In this document: in pieces, positions 25,325 to 36,186 of the stretch
How positions within the stretch are numbered: the stretch's first letter is position 1
How the letters are laid out: every line of letters begins with the position of its first letter
Assembly: GCA_030674155.1 (NCBI GenBank)
Contig: CM060335.1
Coordinates: 46,007,002 to 46,071,001 of the forward strand
Reading direction: 5' to 3'
Source: Stramonita haemastoma
Lineage: Eukaryota > Mollusca > Gastropoda > Neogastropoda > Muricidae
DNA: 64,000 nucleotides
The notes under the pieces: generated by a model
What the model saw: only the letters and a program-made list of their open reading frames with translations
Database searches by the model: none
What the model was told of the DNA's origin: nothing
Translations under genes and position numbers: made by a program

Positions 25325-25790
25325 AGCTTTCCTAAGCATCTGTAGAGATGTGTCAGTCTTCCTAAACACTGTAGATGTGTCAGTCTTCCTAAGCACTGTA
25401 GATGTGTTGTGTTAGTGTCCCTAAGCATTTTAGTGTGTGAGTCTCTCACTAAGCACTGTTATGTGTGGTTTCATTGTCTTTGGAAGCATTGTAGATGTGT
25501 TTTATCAGTCTTCCTAAGTACTCTAGGAGATAAAGATGTGTTCTGTCAGTCTTCCTAAGCATTGTAGGAGATGTGTTATCAGTCAGTTCTTCCTAAGCAT
25601 TGTAGGAGATGTGTTCTATCAGTCTTCCTAAGCATTATAGGAGATATGTGTTCTGATCAGTCTTCCTAAGCATTATAGGAGTCAATGTGTTCTGAAGTTT
25701 CTATGCATTGTACATGATCTTCAGTCTCTAAGCATTGTAGGAGATGTGTTCTGTCAGTCTTCCTAAGCATTGTAGCAGGGATATTGTCCT
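25325..25790. repeat. About 35-bp degenerate minisatellite
   Basis: Around 12 units of 'gtcttcctaagcattgtag' plus 'gagatgtgttctatca', varying in length. Confidence 0.88.
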
Positions 25791-26883
25791 GGTTATAGTA
25801 CAAAGTGAAGGGTCAGTAGGAAGCTGGTGAAAAACATCTGGCAATCTGTTGCTAGACTTACAATCTGTTGCTTGACTTACAATCTGTTGTAGACTTGTAT
25901 TACTTGTTTAGAGTAAAACCATAAACATTGCTTTCACTTGGCTATACTCTTTCACATGAAAATGTAGCTGTTTGGCATTTATGAAGAACATAATATTCAA
26001 ACTGAATGAGCAGGGTGAGAGCTAGCATATCAGAACTGACAGGAGGCAAGTGTGGGCTGGGTGCCTGTTCTCTGCTGAGATAAGCCGTACCTGTGCTTGC
26101 TGTGGGTACCTGGTCCATGGGATTGGGAGTTATAGCTTTTTATGGTTTTTATCATTTTACTCTTTTATTTTGAGGATAAGGGAGTAAGCATTTGTGTGGG
26201 TTTTTTTTTCAATTTTAAATTTTACATCTTACCCCCATGTGTTTGCGGTGTGTTTGTGTGTGGTGTGTGAGAGAGAGAAGAGAGAGAGAGTGATTTGATG
26301 TGTGCGTGTGTGTGTGTAAATGTTCAGTATTGTTCAGTCTAATGTCTTTTCACTAAAAGTGTTATCAGACAAATTTGAGTTTGTACGTATAACTTAAAGC
26401 CATGTATGTGGTCTATAGACTGTCAAGGTATATCCTCTATCTTAAAGTATGTCATGTAACAGCTGCATGACTTAATAGGGACTGTAGCCAAACATCAGCT
26501 CTGTGAGCTTGTTTAAGGCAGAATAGAAGGGGTTGTTGGGTGCGTGTTGGTGGGTTGGCAATCTGATAAAATCCATTGGCTACTGCAGTCTACAAGATTC
26601 AGTTTACCCGCGCATGTCCCATGTTGTCTGGAATGGTCTCCGTTTATCAGTGACAAAACCGCAAGCCATGTCTGGAGGAAGACCTCTGCAGGAGCAGTTT
26701 GTTTCAGTCCTACAGAGATCTATTTCACTGTGGCCAGTAAAAACCTCCCTGTACATATTGGGCTGGACCCCACCTGACATCCTAGAAGCCCTGAAGCTGG
26801 CTGTTTGAGCCACGGATAAAAGAGTTCTTCAGAACAAGGATGGTCAGAGACCTTGAGGAATAACTGGCCCACATACTTCTTTA
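25791..26883. other. Unassigned DNA
   Basis: A short GA/TG patch lies near 26260-26320. The 91-codon frame at 26533-26808 (+) is open but matches no family I recognise. Confidence 0.45.
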
Positions 26884-27496
26884 AATTGGAGAAGAGAGTT
26901 TGAGTGGAGAAGAGAGTTTGAAGTGGAGAAGAGAGTTTGGAGTGGAAAAGAGAGTTTGGAGTGGAGAAGAAGAGAGTTTGGAGTGGAGAAGAAGAGAGTT
27001 TGGAGTGGAGAAGAAGAGAGTTTGGAGTGGAGAATTAGAAGAGAGTTTGGAGTGGAGAAGAAGAGAGTTTGGAGTGGAGAAGAAGAGAGTTTGAAGTGGA
27101 GAAGAAGAGAGTTTGGAGTGGAGAAGAAGAGAGTTTGGAGTGGAGAAGAAGAGAGTTTGGAGTGGAGAAGAAGAGAGTTTGGAGTGGAGAAGAAGAGAGT
27201 TTGAAGTGGAGAAGAAGAGAGTTTGGAGTGGAGAAGAAGATAGTTTGGAGTGGAGAAGAAGGAGTTTGGAGTGGAGAAGAAGGAGTTTGGAGTGGAGAAG
27301 AAGAGAGTTTGGAGTGGAGAAAGAGAGTTTGAAGTGGAGAAGAAGAGAGTTTGGAGTGGAGAAGAGAGTTTGAAGCGGAGAAGAGAGTTTGAAGTGGAGA
27401 AGAAGAGAGTTTGAAGTGGAGAAGAAGAGAGTTTGAAGTGGAGAAGAGAGTTTGGAGTGGAGAAGAGAGTTTGGAGTGGAGAAGAGAGTTTGAAGC
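26884..27496. repeat. 22-bp minisatellite 'gtggagaagaagagagtttg'
   Basis: About 28 units; a 19-bp variant lacks one 'aag'. Because the period is 22 bases, all three frames on each strand stay open, giving false frames up to 246 codons. Confidence 0.96.
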
Positions 27497-27529
27497 ACTT
27501 CAGTAGCATGATCTGTCAGATGAGGAAAA

Positions 27530-28035
27530 GAAACAGTCAGATCCTGTTTTACAAAAACTCTAGTTGCAACTGGAATCAGCTCCCCCCGCCGGAGTCCTGT
27601 CAGTATAAATAGAATCCCCACCTGAAGGAAAATTTGTGTCAGACTGGGTCCTTCCTATCTGTCTGATCTTCTTCGCCTTGCTACATTCAAGCTACCTCTG
27701 GTGCCAGACCCGTACACATCCAGCTTATAATCTTGAATACTCTGGTCCACCTGCTTAAAATCTTCTTGTAGCACAAGACTTGTACACATTCCAACTTATA
27801 ATCTTGAATACTCTGGTCCACCTGCTTAAAATCTTTTGTAGCACAAGACTTGTACACATTCCAGCTTATAATCTTGAATACTCTGGTCCACCTGCTTAAA
27901 ATCTTGTAGCACAAGACTTGTACACATTCCACCTTATAATTGTTAACTACTCTGGTTCACCTGCTATCTCACACAGCACCTCTCTTTGGAATGATCTTCC
28001 ATCTTCCTCATGCCATTCTGATTCAGTCTCAAGTC
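27530..28035 (+). pseudogene. Possible CR1/L2-type LINE C-terminus split by a minisatellite
   Basis: At 27635-27690 one frame reads VRLGPSYLSDLLRLA, like the 'PaYLsdLL' motif near the C-terminus of CR1/L2-type LINE proteins. At 27975-28010 another frame reads TSLWNDLPSSS, like the 'APxLWNsLP' motif that normally follows about 40 residues later. The 68-bp minisatellite (27700-27950) lies between. Both motifs are short, so the call is weak. Confidence 0.35.
27700..27950. repeat. 68-bp minisatellite, about 4 units
   Basis: Unit: 'cttgtacacattccagctta', 'taatcttgaatactctggtc', 'cacctgcttaaaatcttgta', 'gcacaaga', with 1-3 base changes between copies. Confidence 0.95.
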
Positions 28036-28713
28036 TTCAGAATAGCTGCTTAGACTAACCCTTCCCATTTTTGATAGTCATACGAAGTCAGTAAAGAGGT
28101 TGTTGTTTTTTTACTCCGAGTCACAGAGTGGAAGAATACACCTAGTGTAAAGTGTGCGTATACACACATACATGTGCATACATGAGTGCACCTGTGCATG
28201 TGGGTGCTGTGCTTCAGGTGCAATATGCTATCAAACCCATGCGAGTGTCTCTTTGAGTCGACATACATTTAAACGTTGTTTTCACAAATTGTTGTTTTCT
28301 AGTTAATGGGATTAGTGTTTCTGTTTTCTAACTGGTGACTTTATATTTTTTCTGTCATACTGTCATTATTTTTTGAAGCGCCTCAATATAGTGCATCATA
28401 GCGCTTTGAGCACTGATGTTGCAAGTCGAAATAAAACCGGCATATGAACATTTATTTAAAGAGATAAATAAAGACAAAATGTAAAAAAAAGCATAGGCAG
28501 ATTTCTAACTGAGTTAAAAAGTTTTTTTGTTTAAAAAAAAAAAACCTAGTAAAAATAGTTCAGTTCATAACTTATAAATGACTTTTTGAATAAACCTTGA
28601 TGGATTTAGTTCCTAACTTGAAAACCATTATGAGAAAACTAATAAATATAGGTATATTCCTTAGATAACTTTTTTTTCTAAACCTACTCTGAGAAAAGTT
28701 TTATAAATAAATA

Positions 28714-28728
<15 letters not shown>
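28036..28728. other. AT-rich DNA, nothing firm
   Basis: 'catagcgctttgagca' at about 28396 resembles the 'tatagcgct' repeats at 41500 and 45730; otherwise unassigned. Confidence 0.45.

Positions 28729-28782
<54 letters not shown>
28729..28782. repeat. (AT)n microsatellite
   Basis: About 50 bases of AT after a TATC-rich lead-in. Confidence 0.97.
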
Positions 28783-28783
<1 letters not shown>

Positions 28784-29067
28784 CAGTTTGATGAGGAAGC
28801 AAGAGAGAGTTTTCGGAAAGAAAGGCTGTACATATTTGCAGTTTGTGTGTGTGTGTGTGCGCGCACGCACGGGCGAGTGTAAGGGTGGGTTCTGCAACAT
28901 ACATACAGACACAAACACACAGTGCCAGCATCAGCAGACAAGGTTGGCAGAGTGGAGAGCAGTCTGCTGGTTTCTAAGGGTTGATGTCTGAGGGTTAGGT
29001 GTTGAAAGCTCTGTGGCTGTGTGTAGGAACTCCCGTCATGGGCTCTCTGCGTGTAGGAATGAGTGCG

Positions 29068-29145
29068 TCTTCACAAGTGTTGTCTTCACAAGTGTTGTCT
29101 TCACAAGTGCTGTCTTCACAAGTGTTGTCTTCACAAGTGTTGTGT
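29068..29145. repeat. 15-bp tandem repeat 'gtcttcacaagtgtt'
   Basis: Five consecutive units, one with a T-to-C change. Confidence 0.95.
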
Positions 29146-29308
29146 TAATTCCATGGTGCTAGCATTGGTCCAGTGTTGACCAGCCAGATTTAACCAGTGC
29201 GTTGTTGTATAAATACACCTGGTGTGTATTTCAGTATTTGCTGAGGTCGTGGGGAATTAGCAATAGGGAACAGATCAAGTTCATGTCCTTATACTATGAT
29301 AAAAAAGT

Positions 29309-29600
29309 TAGTTAAAGTCTGTCCGAGCCATAAGGCTCATCAGGCCGGTGCTTATCCGGTTTCTGTGGTGTTAAGCGACTGAGAGTCTAGACTCCCCCTG
29401 GATGGGACGCCAGTCTATCGCAGGGTTAACCCCCAACACAAGGTTGGTACCCCTTTTACACCTGGGTGGGGTGAGAAAATAGCCGTAAAGTGCCTTTTCC
29501 AAGGCACAACGCCATAGCGGAATAGCTGGGATCGAACCCGCAACCTTTAGATTACGAGTACAACGCCCTAACCACTAGCCACAGCGGCGGCTCTTATACT
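29309..29600 (-). mobile_element. SINE-E, tRNA-headed, minus strand, near full length
   Basis: The minus strand begins 'agccgccgctgtggctagtg' with A-box-like 'tggctagtggttagg', then B-box-like 'gcgggttcgatcccagc' at tRNA spacing. The central block 'ccttggaaaaggcactttac' ... 'accccacccaggtgtaaa' follows, then 'gatagactggcgtcccatcc' and a short 3' end. The intact promoter boxes and clean ends suggest a relatively young copy. The central block resembles cores found in SINEs of other marine invertebrates, which I recall in general terms only. Confidence 0.8.
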
Positions 29601-29760
29601 ATGATAGTCTATAGTATTAGGATAGCAGACTGGGGTGCTAAAGCATGAAGTTGTTTAATGGGGGAAAACCAAGGAAAAGGTAGTTTACTAAAGATAGGAA
29701 TAGGATGTATGTATTTCACATGCTTAACTTCAAGAAAACAGTTTATAAAATCAAAACAGT

Positions 29761-29905
29761 TTTTTTTTTTTTTTTTTTTTTTTTTGGAAAGGTTGTATAC
29801 ATTTTGGGTTCTATTTGGGAAATGGAAACAAATTTATTTTCCTTCACCTCCCTGCAAAGGAAAGGGAGGAGGGGGAAGTGTTTTTATTGGGGGGGGGGGG
29901 GGTAG
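29761..29905. repeat. Poly-T and poly-G runs
   Basis: A T run of about 25 bases (29761-29785) and a G run (29889-29902). Confidence 0.95.
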
Positions 29906-29924
29906 GGAGGGAGAGGTTTAGAGA

Positions 29925-30328
29925 ATAAGAGAGGCTGATACATCGGGAATATGACTAGAGATGCTGTTGCTACATGGCTGTTGCTGTTGTTACAGAGCTG
30001 CTGATACATGGGGAATATGACTAGAGATGCTGTTGCTACATGGCTGTTGCTGTTGTTACAGAGCTGCTGATACATGGGAATATGACTAGGATGCTGTTGC
30101 TACATGGCTGTTGCTGTTGTTACAGAGCTGCTGATACATCGGGAATATGATAGAGATGCTGTTGCTACATGGCTGTTGCTGTGTTACAGAGCTGCTGATA
30201 CATGGGGAATATGACTAGAGATGCTGTTGCTACATGGTGGTTGCTGTTGTTACAGAGCTGCTGATACATGGGGAATATGACTAGAGATGCTGTTGCTACA
30301 TGGCTGTTGCTGTTGTTACAGAGCTGGG
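29925..30328. repeat. 66-bp minisatellite, about 6 units
   Basis: Unit: 'agagctgctgatacatgggg', 'aatatgactagagatgctgt', 'tgctacatggctgttgctgt', 'tgttac'. Copies differ by one or two bases, so the expansion is recent. Confidence 0.96.
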
Positions 30329-30419
30329 TGTGTAGGATGAACAGTCAGGGAGTATCATGGCTGAAAGTGCTATGTGTGTGTAGGCATGCATTTTATTTAT
30401 TTTTCTTTTATCTGTTGCT

Positions 30420-30560
30420 GCGTGTGTGTGTGTGTGTGTGTTTGTGTGTGTGTGCGCGTGCGCGTGCGTGCGTGCGTGTGCATGCGTGAAAGTTGTAGTG
30501 AAAGTTGTGTGTGTGTGAAAGTTGTGTGTGTGAAAGTTGTGTGTGTGTGTGTGTGCCTGG
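30420..30560. repeat. (TG)n and (TGCG)n microsatellite
   Basis: TG run, TGCG run, then 'gaaagttgtgtgtg' repeats. Confidence 0.95.
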
Positions 30561-31209
30561 CAGAAGGGGGGGTGGGGGAATGAGAGGGAGGATGGATTTG
30601 CATTCTGATATTCAGATGCTGCAGTTACATTTCTTAATTTTCTGTTTTTACAGGGTCAGTGAACCAAGATGGATCAGACCTGGGAGATGTTGAGGGGACT
30701 GCAGTCTTTTGCTCAATCAAGTATTTTTTCTATGTGTGTGGTGGGATGGAGGGAGGGGGGTAGATGTTGAGGGGACTGCAGTATTTTGCTCAGGTAAGTA
30801 TTCTTTCTATGGGTGTGGTGGGATGGAGGGAGGGGGGTAGATGTTGAGGGGACTGCAGTATTTTGCTCAGTTAAGTATTCTTTGTATGTGTGTGGGGTGG
30901 GATGGAGGGAGGGGGTACATAAACTTGCACACAGGAATTGCAGTTACATTCGTCCATTTTTCTGTTTACAGTGTTGTTAGGCCTAGATGAATCAAACTTT
31001 GAAGATGTTGAGGAGATTGCAGCAGCGTTTTGCCAAGTTAAGATTTCATTCTGTGTATATATATATTTATGAGGGGGGGGGGGGGGGAGAAATTGTGTAC
31101 AGACATTGCATTTACATTTGTTCATTGTTTACAGGGTTGGTAAATCTATACGAATCAGACTTTGGAGGTGATGAGAGGATTGCAGTATTTTGCTAAGTTA
31201 AGTATTTAC

Positions 31210-31210
<1 letters not shown>

Positions 31211-31270
<60 letters not shown>
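31211..31270. repeat. (TG)n microsatellite
   Basis: About 58 bases of TG within the module array. Confidence 0.97.
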
Positions 31271-31271
<1 letters not shown>

Positions 31272-31272
<1 letters not shown>

Positions 31273-31470
31273 TGAAAGTCAAATTCAAAATTTTATTTCC
31301 AGATGGTACTTTGAGTAAGCAAAAAATTTGCTTTTTTGCATCAACCCATTTATCTAGTAAAAAAAACAAACAAACTAAACAAATCAAACTCCCCCCCCAA
31401 ACCCCCCCCCCCCCCCCCCCCCCAACATATATATATATATATAATAACAGATGAACTAGCAAAATGAAGC
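31272..31470. repeat. Dispersed repeat fragment with poly-C and AT
   Basis: 'attttatttccagatggtac' followed by 'ttgcatcaacccatttatct' resembles 47262-47350, so it is a low-copy dispersed repeat. It is followed by C runs (31402-31423 is 22 C) and a short AT run. Confidence 0.5.
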
Positions 31471-31868
31471 AGCAAGGAAATAAGCAGAGTACAACCAAGA
31501 AAACCAGAACCCCCCCAAAATATTTAGCTACAACACTGTTACAACTCATAACAACAAAGTGTGTGTGTTGAGGGGGGATGGGTTTGGAGCTACATTTGTT
31601 CATTCAGTGTGTTGACAGGGCTGGTGGACCTAGATGCATCAGACTTTGGAGATGTTCAAGGGACTGCAGTGTTTTGCCGAGTTAAGTATTCACTCTGTCA
31701 CTCCATGTGTGTAGAGGGGGCGGGGGGGATGATTGGGTTTGTGTACAGAAATAGGAGTTACATTTGTTTATTCAGTGTGTTCACAGGGTTGGTGGTCGTA
31801 GAGGCATCAGACTTCAAAGATGTTCAAGGAATTGCAGTGTTTTTGTAAGTATTCACTCTTTATTGTGT

Positions 31869-31871
31869 GTG

Positions 31872-31932
<61 letters not shown>

Positions 31933-31970
31933 ATATGTATATATAAAAATATATATATATATATATATAG
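31869..31970. repeat. (AT)n microsatellite, interrupted
   Basis: AT dinucleotides with GTAT interruptions. Confidence 0.96.
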
Positions 31971-31994
31971 TTTGTTTGACGGGGGAAAAAAGAA

Positions 31995-32318
31995 GTTAAT
32001 TTGACGACCCAGGTTTGATTCCCATTCGAGGGGATTTTTCAGACATTGCAGACTCCACTTTCCCCAAAAGTTTTTTGGATGAGACTATAAACCGAGGCCC
32101 CATGTGCAAACGCACGCAGAATATCTTGCGCACACGTTAAATGTTGTTCCACTTTTTGTAAGAGTAGGCCATCAAGTAGCGGTAGGAACAGATGACATTT
32201 ACAAAACTGCATACACACGGGGACCGATGTAAAAAAGCACATGAGTACTTATTCCATTATCCTTGAAATAAAAGAATAAATAAATAAATGAATAGATAAA
32301 ATAAAGAAAGAAAGAAAG
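31995..32318 (+). mobile_element. SINE-A copy, plus strand
   Basis: B-box-like 'ggtttgattccc', core 'ggatgagactataaaccgag', 'cacacgttaaatgttgttcc', 'cacacggggaccgatg', tail 'gcacatgagtacttattcca', then (TAAA)n and (GAAA)n. It interrupts the exon-like module array. Confidence 0.85.
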
Positions 32319-32938
32319 TGTTCACTCTATGTGTGTGTGGGAAGGGGAGGTAAGGGATAGATAGATTTTCACACAGTCATTGCAGTTACATTTGTCCCTT
32401 TTCTGAGTTTGCAGTGTTACTAGAACTAGTTGGATCGAGGGGACTGCAACGTTTTGCTAAGTTAAGTATTCACTCTGTATGTATGTGTGTGTCGGGGGGG
32501 GGGGGGGGGGATTGTATACACACATTGCAGCGTTTTACGTTTGTTCATTTTTTCTGAGTTTGCAGTGTTACCAGACCTAGGTGGATTGTGGGGACTGCAA
32601 CGTTTTGCTAAGTTAAGTATTCACTTGGGGGGGAGGGGGGGGGATTGTGTACACACTTTGCAGCGTTTTACATTTGTTCATTTTTTCTGAGGTTGCAGTG
32701 TTGTCAGACCTAGGCTGGTCAGACTTTGGAGATGATGAGGGGATTGCAGTATTTTGATAAGTAAAGTATTCCGTTGGGGGTGGGGGTGGGGGGCGGCGGT
32801 GGATGGGTTTGTGTACAGAAATAGGAGTTAACATTTTTTCATTCAGTGTGTTTAGGGTTGGTGATCTGTGTGGATCAGACTTTATAGACGTTCAATGGAT
32901 TGCAGTATTTTGCTAAGTTAAGTATTTACTCTGTGTGA

Positions 32939-32964
32939 GGGGGGGGGGGGGGGGGGGGGGGGGG
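32939..32964. repeat. Poly-G run of 26
   Basis: Uninterrupted G homopolymer in a module spacer; a likely assembly-error site as well as a potential quadruplex. Confidence 0.97.
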
Positions 32965-33380
32965 AGGCAGGCGTTGGTTGTGGATGAATTTGCAGACAAT
33001 GTAGTGACGTTTGTTCTTTCTGTTTAGGGGGCTGTAGGACCTTGACGGATCAGACTTGGGGGATGTCGAGGAGACTGCAGTGTAATGTTAAGGTAAGTAT
33101 TCACTTGTGTGTGTGTGTGTGTTGTGCGCGCACATACGTGTCCATATTTTTCTATATTTGTTCCATAAAAAGTTGGAAAATACAGAAATATGATTTCATT
33201 AATCAAAATCAGATTTTTGTCAACAAAAAATCTGAAAATCGAAAGCGTTGTCTGCTATCATACAGCGACTCCATTCATCTTGCGTTACATCGTCTGCTAG
33301 CATTCAGAGAGGCTAAGCCTAGCCTAGGCCTAATAGTCTCCCCTTACAACACATGCGCATGGCACCTCTTTCAAAACAAC

Positions 33381-33656
33381 ATGGCGAAAAGTTGTGTTGA
33401 TTTTCATGGAAAAACTTACCAAATGACACATTACAAGCAAAGAAAGACGTGGAATAAACGCAAAATGACGCTAACAGGCCAGGGAGGAAAGAGGTACAGT
33501 TGCAGATATAGATGCACAAACAGCAAAATTGGTTGGTTGTTTTGCCGAGTAAGGTGTGAAACTTGCACTACGTCTCTCGCATTGTGCTACTTGCTAGTGA
33601 AAGTTGGGCTTTCATTCACAAGTGGTGTCGAAAAGTGGAACACGGTCAGAAAATAA
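33381..33656 (+). other. Unassigned 91-codon frame in unique-looking DNA
   Basis: The frame starts MAKSCVDFHGKTYQMTHYKQ in an 'acaacATGg' context and ends ...VEKWNTVRK. It contains several Cys (CRYRCTNS, CRVRCETC) but no zinc-finger spacing I can name. The upstream 'gcctagcctaggcctaatag' palindromic run resembles 1815-1850 in the hAT-like element, so it may belong to a transposon. I do not recognise the protein. Confidence 0.2.
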
Positions 33657-33985
33657 CAAACCACTGCACTTAAGTTAGAAAAACCCTGATTTATTGGCAA
33701 ATCATGGAATACAAACCTTTCACATCTTCGGAAAATCATTTGGTCGTCAAAATGGTAGAGTGACTCATTCTGAAGTTACAGCGCATCGAACATGGCCTCC
33801 GTTCTGCTGCTGTACCCGTCAGCAGCAAAGCACACACATACACAGCACTTGTTTTCTGGCCATGCAAACTGTCATTGTGAGTCCACTCTGAAATCAGATG
33901 TACTGTTAATCTGCTTTTGTATGGGGGCTTCAACTTCATGTTAAACTGAGAAACGCATAGGATCTTCACAAGAGAGTGTGTTGAT

Positions 33986-33990
<5 letters not shown>

Positions 33991-34066
<76 letters not shown>
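33991..34066. repeat. (CT)n microsatellite
   Basis: About 75 bases of perfect CT, followed by C/T-rich DNA to 34200. Confidence 0.97.
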
Positions 34067-34068
<2 letters not shown>

Positions 34069-34239
34069 GTTTCTCTCCCCCACCCCAACTCCCCTCATCA
34101 CTAGTTCCCCCCACCTCTGTTGCTGTCTCCTTCCCTTTGTCTACAGTTTTCCTTCCCCTCACTCCCCTCTTTACTAGTCGTCCCTTACCCCTTCCTCTCA
34201 TTTACAATAGCATGTTGCACACACGCGCGCGCGGGCAAC

Positions 34240-34284
34240 ACACAGACACACACACACATGCACACACACACACACACACACACA
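34240..34284. repeat. (CA)n microsatellite
   Basis: Short CA tract after a CG-rich 'cgcgcgcggg' patch. Confidence 0.95.
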
Positions 34285-34374
34285 GAGCTATTTTGGTATC
34301 TTCCCTTTTGAAAGCTTTAAAAAGAAATAATAATTTTGAACATTATTCAGGGCTAACCCATATATCACTTGTCA

Positions 34375-34700
34375 AGTTATCAGACTTGTTCAGGTTTGCA
34401 TCTTTTGGATGAGACGATAAACCGAGGTCCTGTTTGTTACATATCACTATTCAGTGTATGAAAAGAACCCATGGCAACAAAGGGGTTGACCCTGGCAAAA
34501 TTCTGTAGAAAACAGCCACTCTGATAGGGGAACACATACAGTTGCATGCAGGAAAAAGAAAAAAATGGGTAGGCGCTGCACTTGTGGCAACGGGCTCTCC
34601 CCGGGGAGAGCAGCCCGAATTTCACGCAGAGAAATCTGCTGTGACATAAAGTGGTATGAAATACAAATACAAATGTTAATGAAAAAAACCCAAAAGCTTA
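34375..34700 (+). mobile_element. SINE-D copy, plus strand, head truncated
   Basis: It starts in the shared core 'ggatgagacgataaaccgag', continues 'agaacccatggcaacaaagg' and 'ggcaaaattctgtagaaaac', and ends in a distinct tail 'gggtaggcgctgcacttgtg' ... 'gggagagcagcccgaatttc' ... 'agaaatctgctgtgacata'. The core is the same as in SINE-A and SINE-B but the tail is unrelated. Confidence 0.8.
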
Positions 34701-35200
34701 TGAACTTTGTAGTGTAAAGAAATTGGAAGGGGGAGGAGCAAACAATTTTTTTTTTAAACATAATTAGAAAAATAAGAAGTTAAAAGTCATATATTTTTCC
34801 CATTGAAAAAGTGTGTCACAAACAGCGGGCAAATATACTGGAACTCTGTGAAAAATACCACAGATTGCCATGAAAATACAGAAATCAGTAAAATCAGTGG
34901 TATGGGGGTGCACACGTCTGCTTTTGGCAGGAAAAGTAAAAATAAATACAGCTTAGGCATATCCATAATTTTGTTTTTTTGCCTGTTCACGCAGTAGCCA
35001 TGAGTGGCAGTGGGAACATACCCCAAAGAGTGGAGAGTTAAGTCAAATAGAATTCCAGGGGTATGCTACAGTCTACTGTATTTTCAAAAGATGTGGTGTG
35101 ATTCAACACGAGTGCAAGATGATATATGTGCGTGTTTACACTGTGGATGAGGGTAGAAAATGTGACCAGCAAAAGAAGGGGATTGAAGTCTGCCCAACTG
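34701..35200. other. No recognisable feature
   Basis: AT-rich; no repeat or gene supported. Confidence 0.5.
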
Positions 35201-35204
35201 TTGG

Positions 35205-35592
35205 AACAGGAGACCTTGTCTTCTCCAGTGTAGCTGCTGTGCACACTGGGATTTGAACCCGTGAACTTAGGATCAGTTATTCTATCCACTGTCTTCTCCA
35301 GTGTAGCTGCTGTGCACACTGGGGTTTGAACCCGTGAACTTAGGATCAGTTATTCTATCCACTGTCTTCTTCAGTGTAGCTGCTGTGCACACTGGGGTTT
35401 GAACCCATGAACTTAGGATCAGTTATTCTATCCACTGTCTTCTCCAGTGTAGCTGCTGTGCACACTGGGTTTGAACCCATGAACTTAGGATCAGTTATTC
35501 TATCCACTGTCTTCTTCAGTGTAGCTGCTGTGCACACTGGGGTTTGAAACCCATGAACTTAGGATCAGTTATTCTATCCACTCAGCTAACTT
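35205..35592 (-). repeat. 75-bp tandem repeat carrying a tRNA-like B box, 5 units
   Basis: Unit: 'ctgtcttctccagtgtagct', 'gctgtgcacactggggtttg', 'aacccgtgaacttaggatca', 'gttattctatccac'. On the minus strand each unit has B-box-like 'cgggttcaaaccc' preceded by 'gtggatagaataactgatcc', consistent with the 3' half of a tRNA-like SINE head. Units differ by only one to three bases, so the array is recent. Confidence 0.9.
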
Positions 35593-35654
35593 GACCCATT
35601 AAATGCTTTTTTACAGCCAGTAATTTTGTAAAGAAAGTGTGATTTTTTTTTAAT

Positions 35655-35674
35655 GGGGGGAGGGGGGGGGGGGG
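35655..35674. repeat. Poly-G runs
   Basis: Interrupted G homopolymer of about 18 bases. Confidence 0.95.
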
Positions 35675-35879
35675 CATGCAAGCATTAATATACTTTATAT
35701 CACGTTTCAATCATGAGAGATTTCTCTGCATGTTATTTAGGCTGCTGTCCTTCAGAAGGGTACATAACCACAAGAACAGTGCCACCTGGGTTTGTTTGTG
35801 TTTTTTTCTCTGTGTGTGTGTGGGGGGGGGGGGTTGTTTGTGTGTGTGTGTGCGTATTGTTTCCTGTGAGAGTGGATTT

Positions 35880-36090
35880 TTTTCCTTGAAATTTTGCCAT
35901 GAATAATCTGATTGCTCTAGGTTCTTTTACATGTACTAAATGTATTGTACACAAATTGATAGTTTATCATTTCATCCAAGACTAACAACACCTAGACCAC
36001 TACTCAAGGTCTAGTGAAATTGAGAAAATTTTGTGTTTTAAACAACAATTTCAACCTGTGACTTCTCACTTTTTAGACAGGTGCATAATG
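35880..36090 (-). mobile_element. SINE-G copy, minus strand, diverged
   Basis: 'ggttcttttacatgtactaa' and 'atttcatccaagactaacaa' then 'cctagaccactactcaaggt' match the copies at 36350 and 40895 in order. Confidence 0.55.
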
Positions 36091-36186
36091 TTTAGACTTC
36101 CAGTGTGTGTGTGTGTGTGAGCGCGCACATACGCAGTCAGAGATTATGTTTCTAATGGTTCACTTTTTCTGTTCATTGTGTTCAGG

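Larger units (their letters stand above)
30640..33100 (+). repeat. Tandem array of exon-like modules, about 12 copies
   Basis: Each module has a T-rich stretch ending in (T/A)CAG or similar, a block of about 63 bases, then 'gttaagtattc' or 'gtaagtattc', then G-rich or TG-rich spacer. Full or partial blocks start near 30652, 30753 (partial), 30840 (partial), 30973, 31134, 31618, 31787, 32413, 32562, 32693, 32861 and 33026. In one frame several copies are open and similar: SVNQDGSDLGDVEGTAVFCS (30655), LLGLDESNFEDVEEIAAAF (30974), LVDLDASDFGDVQGTAVFC (31621), LVVVEASDFKDVQGIAVF (31790). Other copies have stops or deletions (32413, 32562, 33026). Either an exon plus its splice sites was tandemly duplicated, or a minisatellite carries chance splice-like ends. 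Confidence 0.6.

Noticed and set aside
26881..27621. 246- and 221-codon frames on the minus strand
   Set aside because: They run over a 22-bp minisatellite whose units contain no stop in any frame; the peptides are pure repeats of the unit.
29309..29600. Functional tRNA gene
   Set aside because: A and B boxes are present, but the sequence is fused to a SINE body and cannot fold as a complete cloverleaf with an acceptor stem.
33042..33380. Longer 204-codon version of the 33381 frame
   Set aside because: The upstream part is a module remnant plus TG repeat (VCVCVCC); only the part from 33381 looks non-repetitive.
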